Shown piece after piece: positions 52,397 to 62,373 of a stretch of 64,000 bases of DNA. A program made the position numbers and the translations under genes. How positions within the stretch are numbered: position 1 is the first letter of the stretch; every line of letters starts with the position of its first letter. The notes below the pieces were generated by a model, which searched no databases, was not told the DNA's origin, and saw only the letters and a program-made list of their open reading frames with translations. Source of the DNA: Candidatus Thiothrix sulfatifontis (lineage in GTDB: Bacteria; Pseudomonadota; Gammaproteobacteria; Thiotrichales; Thiotrichaceae). The DNA lies in contig CP094685.1 of NCBI GenBank assembly GCA_022828425.1, forward strand, positions 682,001-746,000, written 5' to 3'.

Positions 52397-53254
52397 AAGA
52401 TTCAGTATTTATGTGTGCATTGAGTGTGTGTATTTTAACGGTTTTTGATTGCCTCGCGCCAGCGCACGTTGGCTGATCGACGTGTGCGGGACGATTTTAG
52501 TGTTTGATTATAATTCAAGCTTATTGTTTGGTTTTTAATCAGATTAATCTGGTCGATAATTTAACAAGATCATTCGTTTGTTTTCGATCAAAAGAATGCA
52601 TTGAAAACTGAAAAAATCAGCGGAAATTGCGTGGAAACGAACTATAGTTTGTCACTGAAAGCATTAAGGTTACTTGTTTTTATACGATTTACTTATATCA
52701 AGCGTCGATATTTTGGTCAATAATTTTGGTATTTTTTGGTCAAAATTTGATTAAATAAGTAAATTTTAATACGTTTTTTTGATGAAATGCGCTTTTTCAT
52801 GGATAGACAGCGTTGCTATATTCCCATAAAACATTATACTTATGTTTATATATCAATTAAATGATGTATTTTGTGAAAAAGCAGAAGTGTTATAAATTTT
52901 TTCTATAGTTTGGAGTCTATCTTTGGGTTTGGCAGCGTTTGCTTATAAGTGTTTTTAATTGCTTGTGCTCATAAGTAAGCGTGCCTGCTAGATCATTGAT
53001 TAAGCGTGTAAATAATTCGTTGACGAGAAGCAGTTAATACCCTTTGGGCATGAATAGGGTGTGTGTTTTTCGCAGGGTGTTTGCACGAATGTCGGGTAGT
53101 GCTGAGGATACATGAATGTCAAGGATGCAACGATTTTTTGCGCGGTATTTGCGAGGTCGGACACGATCCGGCTGTGGCGGTAGCGTTTCAGCGCCCAAGT
53201 TTTTTGACGTATCTGTAGAAACGAATAAGGCGCTTTTGTGAACAGGAGGTTCCA
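52397..53254. other. Long AT-rich regulatory region before the polysaccharide operon
   Basis: An 858-base gap without a credible gene. Its first two thirds are much more AT-rich than the rest of the window. The string TTTTGGTCAA occurs twice (52711-52720 and 52734-52743), 23 bases apart, and looks like a regulator site. The last 80 bases hold an ops element and a good ribosome site for the first polysaccharide gene. The size fits a long untranslated leader with several promoters. No tRNA or other structured RNA was recognised. Confidence 0.6.
53176..53186 (+). promoter_or_regulatory. ops element (RfaH recruitment site)
   Basis: GGCGGTAGCGT is the core of the ops pause site found in JUMPstart leaders of LPS, capsule and other long envelope operons. 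It lies 69 bases ahead of the first gene on the coding strand, within the transcribed leader. RNA polymerase pauses there and loads RfaH (a NusG paralogue), which prevents Rho termination over the long operon downstream. No rfaH gene is in the window. Confidence 0.7.
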
Positions 53255-54331
53255 GTGAGTTTTGCGGGCATTTTTTTGTTGGTTTTCTTTATATCGGCGT
53301 TATCCATTCTGCTGCTTACCCCTTTTGCGGTTAAGTTTGGCTTGGTGGATATGCCGAATGCGGAACGTAAGTTCCACAAGGGTGAAATTCCGTTAATAGG
53401 TGGCGTGTCCATGTTCGCTGGCTTGGTGATGGGTATTTCGCTATTCATCACGCCGAACAACAGTTCGCTGACTTATTTGGTGTGCAGCAGCATTATTGTG
53501 GCGCTAGGGGTAACGGATGACGTTAAAGATCTATCGCCTAGATTAAGGTTGTTTGTGCAAATGGTGGTTGCCGCCCTGATGTGCGCGGGTAGCGGAATGT
53601 ACATTCACTATTTGGGAACGATGTTTGGGACGCCCGCAGGCGTCGATCTGGCAGAAGCACTTGGCTATTTGGTGACAATGCTGGCTGTTCTGGCTGCTAT
53701 CAATGCATTCAACATGATAGATGGAATTGACGGCTTGTTGGGTATTTCTTCACTTGTTACTTTTGTGAGCATGGGATTCCTATTCTCCCAGAATAATGAC
53801 ATAACCAACATGAAGCTGACCTTAATCTTGTCGGGTGCCCTCGTGCCTTATCTAATTGCCAACCTTGCTGGGGGGGTACAAGAGAAGGAAAAAAGAATCT
53901 CTAAGATTTTCATGGGTGATACGGGTTCTATGCTGATTGGCTTCACAGTCGTTTGGTTGCTGATTCAAGGGACTCAGCCGTCGCCCGAAGAATTGGCCAA
54001 TGCTAAAAGTGTTAGTTTTTCGGCTGCAACCGCACTGTGGTTGATTGCTTTTCCACTGATGGACATGGCGCGAGTCATTGTGGATAGAACCTTGCGCGGT
54101 CATTCACCCTTGAAGGCTGACCGTACACATCTTCACCATATTTTGTTGCAGTGTGGCGATGGTAAGCAGATCGCTCTTGTGAAAATCAGCACTTTGTCGG
54201 CATTTTTTGCAGCGACAGGCATAGCAATGCATGTTAGCGGTTTCCAAGAGGTTACTATTTTTCTGACCTTCTTGGCTGCGTTCGCTCTGTACACCGTAAG
54301 GGTCAGGCAATTGCAACTGAAAACTGCTTGA
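53255..54331 (+). CDS. Undecaprenyl-phosphate sugar-1-phosphate transferase, WecA-like
   Basis: A 358-residue multi-helix enzyme of the MraY/WecA family that transfers a sugar-1-phosphate (often N-acetylglucosamine) onto undecaprenyl phosphate, the first step of repeat-unit assembly. Motifs seen are the loop NAERKFHKGEIPLIGG, DDVKDLSP with the metal-binding aspartates, NAFNMIDGIDGLLG, MGDTGSMLIG and the histidine loop DRTHLHHILL. The GTG start has a perfect CAGGAGG ribosome site. It leads the polysaccharide operon. Confidence 0.9.
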   Translation: MSFAGIFLLVFFISALSILLLTPFAVKFGLVDMPNAERKFHKGEIPLIGGVSMFAGLVMGISLFITPNNSSLTYLVCSSIIVALGVTDDVKDLSPRLRLFVQMVVAALMCAGSGMYIHYLGTMFGTPAGVDLAEALGYLVTMLAVLAAINAFNMIDGIDGLLGISSLVTFVSMGFLFSQNNDITNMKLTLILSGALVPYLIANLAGGVQEKEKRISKIFMGDTGSMLIGFTVVWLLIQGTQPSPEELANAKSVSFSAATALWLIAFPLMDMARVIVDRTLRGHSPLKADRTHLHHILLQCGDGKQIALVKISTLSAFFAATGIAMHVSGFQEVTIFLTFLAAFALYTVRVRQLQLKTA

Positions 54332-54363
54332 TAACAGATTGTTTAGCATAGGAAATAATACAA

Positions 54364-55488
54364 ATGACTCAATTGCAACAAAACAATGGTTTCCTGCCTG
54401 TCTCTAGGCCGACCATTACGAGAAAAGAAATCGAGTATGTCACAGCGGCTATTGCATCAGGCTGGGTGTCATCATTAGGCGAATACATCACGGCGTTTGA
54501 AGAAAAATTTGCAGAATTCTGCGGCAGTAAGTACGCCTTAACGTGCAGTAACGGCACGACCTCTTTGCATTTGGCATTGGTTAGCATGGGCATTGAGGCT
54601 GGTGATGAAGTTATCATGCCGGATTTAACGTTTATCGCTACGGCTAACGCCACCAAATACGTGGGTGCCTTGCCAGTGTTAGTGGATATTGATCCTGAAA
54701 CCTTGTGCATTGATCCTGCCGCGATTGAGGCTGCCATTACGCCAAAAACCAAAGCGATTATTCCGGTGCATTTGTACGGGCACCCGGCGAACATGCCAGC
54801 GATTATGGCAGTTGCTGAAAAGCACGGTTTGTTGGTCATTGAAGATGCAGCCGAGGCGCACGGTGCGGAGATTGCGGGTAAAAAAGTAGGGTCTTGGGGG
54901 CATTGCGGTTCTTTCAGTTTCTACGGAAACAAGGTGATCACGTCGGGTGAAGGCGGCATGATTACCACCGATGACGAAGCTTTGTATCAACGCGCTAAAT
55001 ACCTGCGTGACCACGCGATGAGCCCTACCAAGCGCTATTGGCATACTGAAGTGGGTTTCAACTACCGCATGACCAATCTGCAAGCCGCGTTGGGCTTGGC
55101 ACAGTTGGAACGCATCGAAGAAATTCTGCAAAAGAAACAAGAAATATTCACTTGGTATCAAGATGCTCTCGGTGGGCTGTCTGGCCTTACTTTGAACCGA
55201 ACGGCACCTTGGGCAAAAAATGTTTATTGGATGGTGACCATCGAACTTGAGGGTGCAAACGAAACCACGCGCGATGCTTTTATAAAAACATTGCGTGAAT
55301 TCGACGTGGATAGTCGTCCCTATTTCTATCCACTGTCAAAAATGGCTGATTACCCCGGCACACATACGCCTGTCACTTATCAAATCTATGAAACGGGCGT
55401 TAATCTGCCCTCTTATTTTGATATGGAAAAGCGCGATGTCGAGCGTGTATGCGCGGCTGTCAGGAAATGCATGGAAATGTCCCAATAA
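54364..55488 (+). CDS. DegT/DnrJ/EryC1-family aminotransferase, perosamine-synthase-like
   Basis: A 374-residue PLP enzyme of the sugar aminotransferase family. The pyridoxal lysine is Lys190 in SFYGNKVITSGEGG. The N-terminal SGWVSSLGEYITAFEEKFAEF and GTTSLHLALVSMGIEAGDEV match GDP-perosamine synthases (Per/RfbE) more than other branches. Those enzymes aminate GDP-4-keto-6-deoxy-D-mannose, which is the product of the gmd gene 6 kb downstream in the same operon. Direct substrate is thus inferred from both sequence and context. A UDP-sugar aminotransferase is the alternative. Confidence 0.8.
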   Translation: MTQLQQNNGFLPVSRPTITRKEIEYVTAAIASGWVSSLGEYITAFEEKFAEFCGSKYALTCSNGTTSLHLALVSMGIEAGDEVIMPDLTFIATANATKYVGALPVLVDIDPETLCIDPAAIEAAITPKTKAIIPVHLYGHPANMPAIMAVAEKHGLLVIEDAAEAHGAEIAGKKVGSWGHCGSFSFYGNKVITSGEGGMITTDDEALYQRAKYLRDHAMSPTKRYWHTEVGFNYRMTNLQAALGLAQLERIEEILQKKQEIFTWYQDALGGLSGLTLNRTAPWAKNVYWMVTIELEGANETTRDAFIKTLREFDVDSRPYFYPLSKMADYPGTHTPVTYQIYETGVNLPSYFDMEKRDVERVCAAVRKCMEMSQ

Positions 55489-55553
55489 GACGTTAGAATG
55501 CAGGCATCAGGTTCGTTGGTGAGCCTGATCTGCCAAATTCAGAGTTCTAAATA

Positions 55554-57020
55554 ATGAAAAATATTTCGAGGAACATAGCATTTAGCGGCCTTGGCTATGT
55601 TCTGCCGTTACTGGCATCACTGGCGACAATTCCGCTGATGATTAAGCACATGGGCACAGACGTTTATGGGCTGTATGTTATTTGCATATCCTTGATTGGT
55701 TTTATGAATTTCGTCGACCTTGGCGTGGGGCAGGCGATTGTTAAATACGTTTCGCAGTACGAAGTGACGGGCGAAAATATTAAAATTAAACCAATTTTAG
55801 ACATTGCTCTGCTGATGTACTTGGTACTGGGTATTGCCATCGCGGTCGCGGTAGTGGTATTCGCCTTACCATTGGGCAATTTGATTTATAACGAAGACGT
55901 GAAAGCTGAGTTAGCGGCCAAGGCGTTTTCGGTGACGGCGGTGGCGTTTTTACTGAGTTACATCAATCAATTTTTCCTTAATCTTTTCAAAGCTTACCAC
56001 CGTTTTGATGTTCCGGCAGTGATTCAAAATTCAGCCAATATTGCGGGCATTGTCATGGCGACTGGGATGGTGTTACTCGGTTATGACCTGATCGCTATTT
56101 TGTGGGGTTATGTCATTATTCAAGTCATAGCATTGATCAGTGGTTATACCTTGGGACGTCAGGTATTGCCAGCAGGAGTGAAACTGGGCTTGTCGTTCGA
56201 TCGGCATATTTTTGCTGAAATGATTGGGTTCAGTGCTTACACTTTTGTCAGCAATTTCTTGGGTGGCGTGGTATCCCGACTGGATAAGTTCATTATCGGG
56301 TCGATTTTGGGAACAGAAGCGGTTACGTATTATCAGATTCCGCATACGATTGCGCAAATGGCCAACGGCATTATTCAGGTGCTGAGCCAGATTACCTTCC
56401 CGCGTTTTAGCGAGTTAGCCAGTTTGAATGATCAGGTCGGGCGGCTGGCGCTATACCGGCGGGCAATGTGGTTGGTATTCCTGTTTAGCATGGCGATTAG
56501 CGTGGCGTTGATTTCCTCCGGTGGTGCTTTCCTTGAATTGTGGATTTCCCCTGAGTTCGCGTTGCGTAGCACCCTCACACTGCAAATTATTGCGCTGTAT
56601 TTTTTCTTTCAATCGAATACAGTGGTGGCTTACTGGGTCTTGCAGGGATCAGGGAATGCCAAGGTAACGGCGATTAGCTCTTTCTTGGGAACCGCCGCGT
56701 ATGTAGCGGGCCTGTATGTATTGACACCACGTTATGGCTATAACGGTGCAGCGCTGTCCTTGTTCTTGCTGTTGCTACCGTTGCCTTATTTTTATTGGTG
56801 GGTGCAGCGTAATGTAGGGCATAAGTTTGGGGAGTACCTACTGCAAACCTTAGTGTTTGTCGCAGTGGGTTTGCTGATAGTTTTATTGTTGAATTATGCG
56901 CACGAGTACATAAACAGTAATTTGCTGGTTATTGTGACAGACGGCATGGTCTTGGCGGGCGTGGTTGGGGCGGCTTTGCTTTACCTGTTTCGCGAGACCT
57001 TGCGAGTGCGTTTTAGATAG
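55554..57020 (+). CDS. wzx: Wzx-type polysaccharide flippase
   Basis: A 488-residue membrane protein with about twelve to fourteen helices of the MATE/PST flippase fold, starting with SRNIAFSGLGYVLPLLASLA. It should flip the undecaprenyl-linked repeat unit from the cytoplasmic to the periplasmic side. Central location in the operon supports this. Wzx sequences vary widely, so the assignment relies on topology and context. Confidence 0.85.
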   Translation: MKNISRNIAFSGLGYVLPLLASLATIPLMIKHMGTDVYGLYVICISLIGFMNFVDLGVGQAIVKYVSQYEVTGENIKIKPILDIALLMYLVLGIAIAVAVVVFALPLGNLIYNEDVKAELAAKAFSVTAVAFLLSYINQFFLNLFKAYHRFDVPAVIQNSANIAGIVMATGMVLLGYDLIAILWGYVIIQVIALISGYTLGRQVLPAGVKLGLSFDRHIFAEMIGFSAYTFVSNFLGGVVSRLDKFIIGSILGTEAVTYYQIPHTIAQMANGIIQVLSQITFPRFSELASLNDQVGRLALYRRAMWLVFLFSMAISVALISSGGAFLELWISPEFALRSTLTLQIIALYFFFQSNTVVAYWVLQGSGNAKVTAISSFLGTAAYVAGLYVLTPRYGYNGAALSLFLLLLPLPYFYWWVQRNVGHKFGEYLLQTLVFVAVGLLIVLLLNYAHEYINSNLLVIVTDGMVLAGVVGAALLYLFRETLRVRFR

Positions 57021-57052
57021 CTGATAAATAGTAAAGAAATGGTTGCGCTATT

Positions 57053-58204
57053 ATGAAAAAAAACATTGGCATACTGACTTTTTATCCCATGCATGGCGGG
57101 GGTATTTTTCAATATATCCAGTCAATGGTGGATGCGCTCGCGGTTGACCAGAGCAATCACTATATTATTTTCGCCGACAAAGACGATACACGTTTTGATG
57201 GTTATGGCTTGGAGGTTAGGAAGCTGTCGCCCTCTAACCGTTCCGGTGTTAATCAAGCCATTATTTTTTCGCAATTATTGATGGGGATACGTCAGCCGTT
57301 TTTTCTGCGCGACGATGAAAAACAAGTGTATGCGGACATTGATTTGTTTCTCTCGCCCGCCACGTCGGTGTATCCGCATGTGTTTTTGAAAAAGCCGTTC
57401 ATTTTTACATTACATGACATGCAGGAAAAATATTACCCCCATGCTTTTACGCGGGTGGAACGCTTTAAACGGGTGCTGCGGAATCGGGCACTGACTCAGG
57501 CGGCGCAGGCTGTCATTTGTGAGTCGAATTACGTTAAGCAGGACATTGTGAACTTTCTGGGTGCGCCCAGCGACAAGGTGGCAGTGATTCAGTCGCCTCC
57601 CCCGGATTTTTTGCGCAGCTATGCCGCTAAGCCAGAAAATTTTGCAGCCGTGCAACGCAAATATGCATTACCAGAGCGTTATATTTTCTACCCAGCACAG
57701 TGTTGGTTTCATAAAAATCACCTGAAGTTGGTGGAGGCGTTCAATATTATTGTGAACGATACCGATGAGGATGTGATGCTAATTTTATCAGGGTCACAGC
57801 AAGATTATTACCCACAATTGATGGCGAAAATACAAGCATTAAACCTTGGGCATTGGGTCAAACATTTGGGGTATATTGATTATGAGGACATTCCTTACCT
57901 CTATAAAATGGCGAAGATGTTGGTAATGCCAACCTTGTTTGAGAGTGTCAGTATTCCGATTTATGAAGCATTTGCCTTGGGTGTGCCGGTTTGTTGCTCT
58001 AATGTGGTGGCTTTGCCGGAGCAGGTGGGGGATGCTGCATTGATTTTTGACCCTAATAATGCGGCTGACATAGCGGATAAAATCTTGCAATTGTTACGTG
58101 ATGTTCCCTTGGCAGCGGAATTGGTTATCAGAGGTAAGCAGCGTGTCAAAAATTTTGATCATGCCGATTATGCTCGAAAAATACTGGCTGTTATTAATAA
58201 GTAA
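57053..58204 (+). CDS. Glycosyltransferase family 4
   Basis: A 383-residue GT-B enzyme. The acceptor half starts ILTFYPMHGGGIFQYIQSMV, and the donor half shows YPAQCWFHKNHLKLVEAF and VKHLGYIDYEDIPYLYKMAK. The EX7E motif lies in LFESVSIPIYEAFALGVPV. GT4 enzymes are retaining and often use GDP-mannose, which suits the nucleotide-sugar genes downstream. The exact sugar is unknown. Confidence 0.88.
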   Translation: MKKNIGILTFYPMHGGGIFQYIQSMVDALAVDQSNHYIIFADKDDTRFDGYGLEVRKLSPSNRSGVNQAIIFSQLLMGIRQPFFLRDDEKQVYADIDLFLSPATSVYPHVFLKKPFIFTLHDMQEKYYPHAFTRVERFKRVLRNRALTQAAQAVICESNYVKQDIVNFLGAPSDKVAVIQSPPPDFLRSYAAKPENFAAVQRKYALPERYIFYPAQCWFHKNHLKLVEAFNIIVNDTDEDVMLILSGSQQDYYPQLMAKIQALNLGHWVKHLGYIDYEDIPYLYKMAKMLVMPTLFESVSIPIYEAFALGVPVCCSNVVALPEQVGDAALIFDPNNAADIADKILQLLRDVPLAAELVIRGKQRVKNFDHADYARKILAVINK

Positions 58205-58215
58205 CGGGGATTAGT

Positions 58216-59499
58216 ATGCAAATTAACGCCTCATTTCTGAAGATCGTTTCTCCTGCGCAAATGGGGGCAGTGGCATCAGCGTATGACAAATGGGTGATGA
58301 TAGCGGCGTTGGCCTTGGTATCCGGTTTGTTCTTTTTGAGTGATGACCACCGCTTTGGCTTGGTATTTTTACGTGAAGCGGTCATTGGTTTGTCGTTGTT
58401 GACAGTTATTTATATTCTTGCTGCCAAACAAGAAGTGTTGGATACCATTGATTGGTATTTGTTGGCGATGGTGGCTTTATTATTCCTGATCCCCCCCATT
58501 TTTGCTTACGTCAGTTTTCAGCAGCCGTTGCAATATGGTTTTTTGGAAGAACGCCGCACCTTGCTGTATCTGATCTACTTTCCGATCATGTTGGCAATTG
58601 GCGGGCGCAGGGGCTACGGCGAATCCGATTTGGAAACGATTTTGAAGTCTTTGTTTTATCTGGCCTTGGCTTGGTCGGCGGCAAATGCGTTTGAGTTGAT
58701 TCCACGTAACGCTGGCTTTGAGTTTTCGGTACATGCCGAGCAATTTGCAGATGATTTTGTGGCAACCGATGAGCGCTTTGCTACCCGTTTCTTGGAAGCC
58801 GGTTTTCTGATTGCGCTGTATCCTTTCTATTTAGTATCGCGTGGCGAATTCTTGAAAGCGGTGATTCCGCTTGGCCTGCTGGCAGCTTATATGCTCTACA
58901 TTAATCAAACCCGTGGCATGAGTTTGGCGATTGTCTTGACCTTGGTGTGGATCACTATTTTGCGCCAACGCCTCAGTAATTTTAATGTGAGTGTGCTGCT
59001 ATTAATTCCTGTCGTGGCAGTATTGGGCTACCTTTCTTACTTTTTGTACGTGTATGCGTTTAATGAATCGGTAATTTTTTATGATTATCACCGTAACAAA
59101 GAGCTGAACGTGATGCTAGGCGAGGCGTTAAGCAACTTTTTGATGCCGCACGGCGCTTTGTCACTTCAGTTCAATGAGGGATTTCGTTCAGTCTACGGGA
59201 TAAATATGTATGTCTCGGATATTGGCTTGACGGGATTGCTGTTTAAATACGGCATTTTATTGTTTCCGTTAGCGTTCTTGATGGTCATGATTGTGCATCT
59301 GTTGTCTGTCAAATATCGCAATAATTTTTCCATTATTTTAACAGCGTTGCTGCTGACCGATTTTATGATGCTTCCCTTTGGGGATTTTTTAGGACGCGGC
59401 GCGGAAGAATTTGCACTGTTGATGGTGCTAGTGAGATTGCAAGGAGTAGATCATGGACATCAGTATATTGCTTGTGTACGGCGAGGGCGGGCATCATGA
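58216..59499 (+). CDS. Wzy/WaaL-like O-antigen polymerase or ligase candidate
   Basis: A 427-residue membrane protein with ten or more predicted helices and a larger periplasmic loop in the C-terminal half (about 285-335), as in O-antigen polymerase/ligase family proteins. It carries the usual arginine-rich loops (ERRTLLYLIYF, NQTRGMSLAIVLT). With the flippase it points to Wzx/Wzy-dependent assembly. The last 16 codons overlap the next gene by 47 bases. Confidence 0.7.
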   Translation: MQINASFLKIVSPAQMGAVASAYDKWVMIAALALVSGLFFLSDDHRFGLVFLREAVIGLSLLTVIYILAAKQEVLDTIDWYLLAMVALLFLIPPIFAYVSFQQPLQYGFLEERRTLLYLIYFPIMLAIGGRRGYGESDLETILKSLFYLALAWSAANAFELIPRNAGFEFSVHAEQFADDFVATDERFATRFLEAGFLIALYPFYLVSRGEFLKAVIPLGLLAAYMLYINQTRGMSLAIVLTLVWITILRQRLSNFNVSVLLLIPVVAVLGYLSYFLYVYAFNESVIFYDYHRNKELNVMLGEALSNFLMPHGALSLQFNEGFRSVYGINMYVSDIGLTGLLFKYGILLFPLAFLMVMIVHLLSVKYRNNFSIILTALLLTDFMMLPFGDFLGRGAEEFALLMVLVRLQGVDHGHQYIACVRRGRAS

Positions 59500-59938
59500 T
59501 CAGGCCATGCGTCTGATGAAGCAAATGCAGTCACTCGACCCGACGATTGATTTCATTCACGTGACTGACACGGTAACGATGAAAGGGGATTCCATTGAAA
59601 AAATTCATACAGTGCCACCCATTAGGCACAAAAATGAATCCTTCAATCCCCTCGCGTTTGTGAATGCCTACCTGAAAGCCGTAATCTTGACGGTAAAGTT
59701 GGTACGTCAACACCAGCCGCGTGCGGTGATTGGGTTTGGGCCGGGCATTTGCATCCCCGTTTTTATGGTTTGCAAAGTGATGCGGGTCAAAAAACGTATC
59801 TTTTTTGAAGATTGGTGCCGGTTTACCAGTAAAAGCTTATCGGGTAAGGCGTGTTCACCGTTCAGTACCAAATTTTTTGTTCAAAATGAATCCTTGAAGG
59901 AGTTGTATCGTGACGCTGAGTTCGCTGGACGCCTCTAA
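59453..59938 (+). CDS. Alg14/PssD-like membrane subunit of a split glycosyltransferase
   Basis: A 161-residue protein matching the N-terminal (acceptor) half of an MurG-like GT-B enzyme: ISILLVYGEGGHHDQAMRLM, then AVIGFGPGICIPVFMVCKVM and KKRIFFEDWCRFTSKSLSGK. Such Alg14-type subunits bring the Alg13-type catalytic half to the membrane. The start overlaps the polymerase gene by 47 bases and the end overlaps the Alg13-like gene by 29 bases, so the pair is translated together. Confidence 0.83.
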   Translation: MDISILLVYGEGGHHDQAMRLMKQMQSLDPTIDFIHVTDTVTMKGDSIEKIHTVPPIRHKNESFNPLAFVNAYLKAVILTVKLVRQHQPRAVIGFGPGICIPVFMVCKVMRVKKRIFFEDWCRFTSKSLSGKACSPFSTKFFVQNESLKELYRDAEFAGRL

Positions 59939-60404
59939 TAATAAAACGCGAATCCTGGTCATCACTGGCACTACCGGGTTTGACTCGTTAGTGAAAAAAA
60001 TTGATGAAAGCCGTGAGTTGGAAAGTCGCTACGACATTACCTTGCAAACTGGCGAGGGCAGTTATCAACCGCAGCACAAGCCTTGGTTTGATTTTGATAA
60101 AAGTTTAAAAGACAAACTTGCGGATTATGACTTTTTCATTACACATGCAGGAGCTGGTACGATTTTTATGTTGTTGGAGCATAAAAAACGGGTGTTAGTG
60201 GTTCCTAACACGGATAGGCCGGACAAACACCAAGTTGAGTTGGCCAACTATGTGAAATCAAAACAGTTGTGTGCGGTGTGTGAACATGTGCAAGATATTG
60301 ACGCGGCTATTACTGCGATTGATGCGAGTACACAACATTTACAACCGTATGCAAAAGTAGAGTTTAATGCGGTGCGGGACGTATTGAGATACATTTATGA
60401 ATAA
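59910..60404 (+). CDS. Alg13/PssE-like catalytic subunit of a split glycosyltransferase
   Basis: A 164-residue donor half of the split enzyme. ILVITGTTGFDSLVKKIDE opens the Rossmann fold, and DFFITHAGAGTIFMLLEHKK with KRVLVVPNTDRPDKHQVELA forms the nucleotide-sugar site. In PssD/PssE and CpsF/CpsG pairs the two halves add glucuronate or galactose to a lipid-linked chain. The sugar here is unknown. The stop overlaps the next ATG by 8 bases. Confidence 0.85.
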   Translation: MTLSSLDASNNKTRILVITGTTGFDSLVKKIDESRELESRYDITLQTGEGSYQPQHKPWFDFDKSLKDKLADYDFFITHAGAGTIFMLLEHKKRVLVVPNTDRPDKHQVELANYVKSKQLCAVCEHVQDIDAAITAIDASTQHLQPYAKVEFNAVRDVLRYIYE

Positions 60405-61206
60405 CAAGTTATTTTTTATTACTATCTGTTACAATAATTTAGCGGGTTTGCAACGCACGATTGACTCTTTACTGATACAAACTTACCAGAACTGGGAATG
60501 TATTGTTATTGATGGCGCTTCTAAAGACGGTACTCCGGCTTACTTACAGCAATTGTCGGCGGCGCAACCCAACATTCGCTACATCTCCGAGCCGGATAAA
60601 GGCATTTACGATGCGATGAATAAAGGCATTAGTCAGATTCGGTCGTGCGACTATTTTTGTTTTCTGAATTCCGGGGATTCACTGTATGCAGCCGATACCC
60701 TGACACAGTTAGACCAACAGCTCCAGGTATTCATGGCGCAACCCCCCGCCATTGTTTACGGTGATATGTGTGAAGAATTCGCAGATGGCGTGGAAGTTAT
60801 CAAGGCTGCAAAGCATACCTTCAGTCTGAAAAAAGGCATGTTCTGTAGCCACCAGTCGATGTTTTTCCACTACCGCTACGCGGCATTGCGTTATGATCTT
60901 GAGTACAAGATTTCATCTGACTATGACTACATTGTGCGTGCGGTTAATCTGCTCAAGCACCCGAATGATATGCAGCGTTTAGATCTCATTCTGTCACGCT
61001 TTGATATGACAGGGGTCTCGAATAGCCGCCGCCTGTCAGGTATCAAGGAAGATTTTACGCTCAGAATTAAAAACGGACTGTGTTCACCGGCGGCTTCCGC
61101 GCTATACGCAGCACGTTCGGTGGGTTTGATGAATTTGAAACGCTTTTCCTACCCTTTGTATTTGCTGATGCGCAGCAAAACCGCTTCTAACAATCAAGTG
61201 ATTTAA
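60397..61206 (+). CDS. Glycosyltransferase family 2
   Basis: A 269-residue GT-A enzyme. [20 protein letters not shown] and [15 protein letters not shown] form the nucleotide fold, [15 protein letters not shown] follows, and the metal site is FLNSGDSLY. The [10 protein letters not shown] pattern is typical for WcaE-like fucosyl- or similar transferases of colanic-acid-type clusters, which would suit a GDP-fucose donor. The donor is not proven. Confidence 0.88.
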   Translation: MNNKLFFITICYNNLAGLQRTIDSLLIQTYQNWECIVIDGASKDGTPAYLQQLSAAQPNIRYISEPDKGIYDAMNKGISQIRSCDYFCFLNSGDSLYAADTLTQLDQQLQVFMAQPPAIVYGDMCEEFADGVEVIKAAKHTFSLKKGMFCSHQSMFFHYRYAALRYDLEYKISSDYDYIVRAVNLLKHPNDMQRLDLILSRFDMTGVSNSRRLSGIKEDFTLRIKNGLCSPAASALYAARSVGLMNLKRFSYPLYLLMRSKTASNNQVI

Positions 61207-61219
61207 ACAAGGAATAATC

Positions 61220-62368
61220 ATGAGCAAAACGGCTTTAATTACAGGTATCACGGGTCAAGACGGTGCTTACTTGGCTGAGTTTTTGTTGAAAAAGGGCTAT
61301 ATTGTACACGGCATCAAGCGGCGTTCTTCATCACTGAATACCGACCGTATTGACCACCTGTACCAAGATCCGCATTCCTCTGACGGTAAATTTGTGCTGC
61401 ATTACGGCGACATGACCGATAGCATGAACTTGACCCGCATTATCGGTCAGGTACAACCGGATGAAATTTACAATCTCGCGGCCATGAGCCACGTTCACGT
61501 TTCGTTTGATATGCCGGAATACACCGCCAATGCGGATGGTATCGGCACATTGCGCATCCTTGAAGCGGTGCGTTTCCTCAATCTGACCAAGAAAACCCGC
61601 ATTTATCAAGCATCCACCTCTGAATTGTACGGGTTGGTGCAAGAAGTACCGCAAAAAGAAACCACGCCATTCTACCCGCGTTCACCTTACGCAGTGGCGA
61701 AGTTGTATGCTTACTGGATTACGGTGAACTACCGCGAAGCCTATGGCATGTTTGCGTGTAACGGTATTTTGTTCAACCATGAATCCCCCTTGCGTGGTGA
61801 AACCTTTGTTACCCGTAAAATCACCCGTGCGGCTTCTCGCATTGCTTTAGGTTTGCAGAAAGACCTGCATTTGGGCAACCTGTCTGCCAAGCGCGACTGG
61901 GGTCATGCACAAGACTACGTGGAAATGATGTGGTTGATTCTGCAAGCGGACACGCCAGAAGACTTCGCGATTGCGACCGGTGTTACCACTGAGGTACGTG
62001 AATTTGTGCGTATGTCGTTTGCACGCGCTGGTATCTCGGTTGAATTCCACGGCGAAGGTGTCGATGAGAAAGGCGTGATTGCTGGTTTTGATCGTGCTGT
62101 TTATGAAGTGGCGACCGGTGCGACACCGGAGCAACACGGTTTAGAAGTGGGTCGTGAGATCGTCTCGGTTGATCCGCGTTATTTCCGTCCGACTGAAGTC
62201 GAGTTGCTGATTGGCGACCCAACGAAAGCCAAAGAAAAATTGGGCTGGGTTCCTAAGCATGACCTGAATTCACTGGTGAATGACATGATGGAATCTGACC
62301 TGAAGCTGATGCTGAAAGAAAAGCATCTGAAAGACCACGGCCACCGCATTATGTCTTACCACGAGTAA
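61220..62368 (+). CDS. gmd: GDP-mannose 4,6-dehydratase
   Basis: A 382-residue short-chain dehydrogenase. The NADP motif is [20 protein letters not shown] with the following [16 protein letters not shown] typical for Gmd. The active-site Ser/Thr and YxxxK lie in STSELYG and [15 protein letters not shown]. It converts GDP-D-mannose to GDP-4-keto-6-deoxy-D-mannose, the common precursor for the fcl-encoded enzyme and the aminotransferase in this operon. Confidence 0.96.
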   Translation: MSKTALITGITGQDGAYLAEFLLKKGYIVHGIKRRSSSLNTDRIDHLYQDPHSSDGKFVLHYGDMTDSMNLTRIIGQVQPDEIYNLAAMSHVHVSFDMPEYTANADGIGTLRILEAVRFLNLTKKTRIYQASTSELYGLVQEVPQKETTPFYPRSPYAVAKLYAYWITVNYREAYGMFACNGILFNHESPLRGETFVTRKITRAASRIALGLQKDLHLGNLSAKRDWGHAQDYVEMMWLILQADTPEDFAIATGVTTEVREFVRMSFARAGISVEFHGEGVDEKGVIAGFDRAVYEVATGATPEQHGLEVGREIVSVDPRYFRPTEVELLIGDPTKAKEKLGWVPKHDLNSLVNDMMESDLKLMLKEKHLKDHGHRIMSYHE

Positions 62369-62373
62369 TCCGC

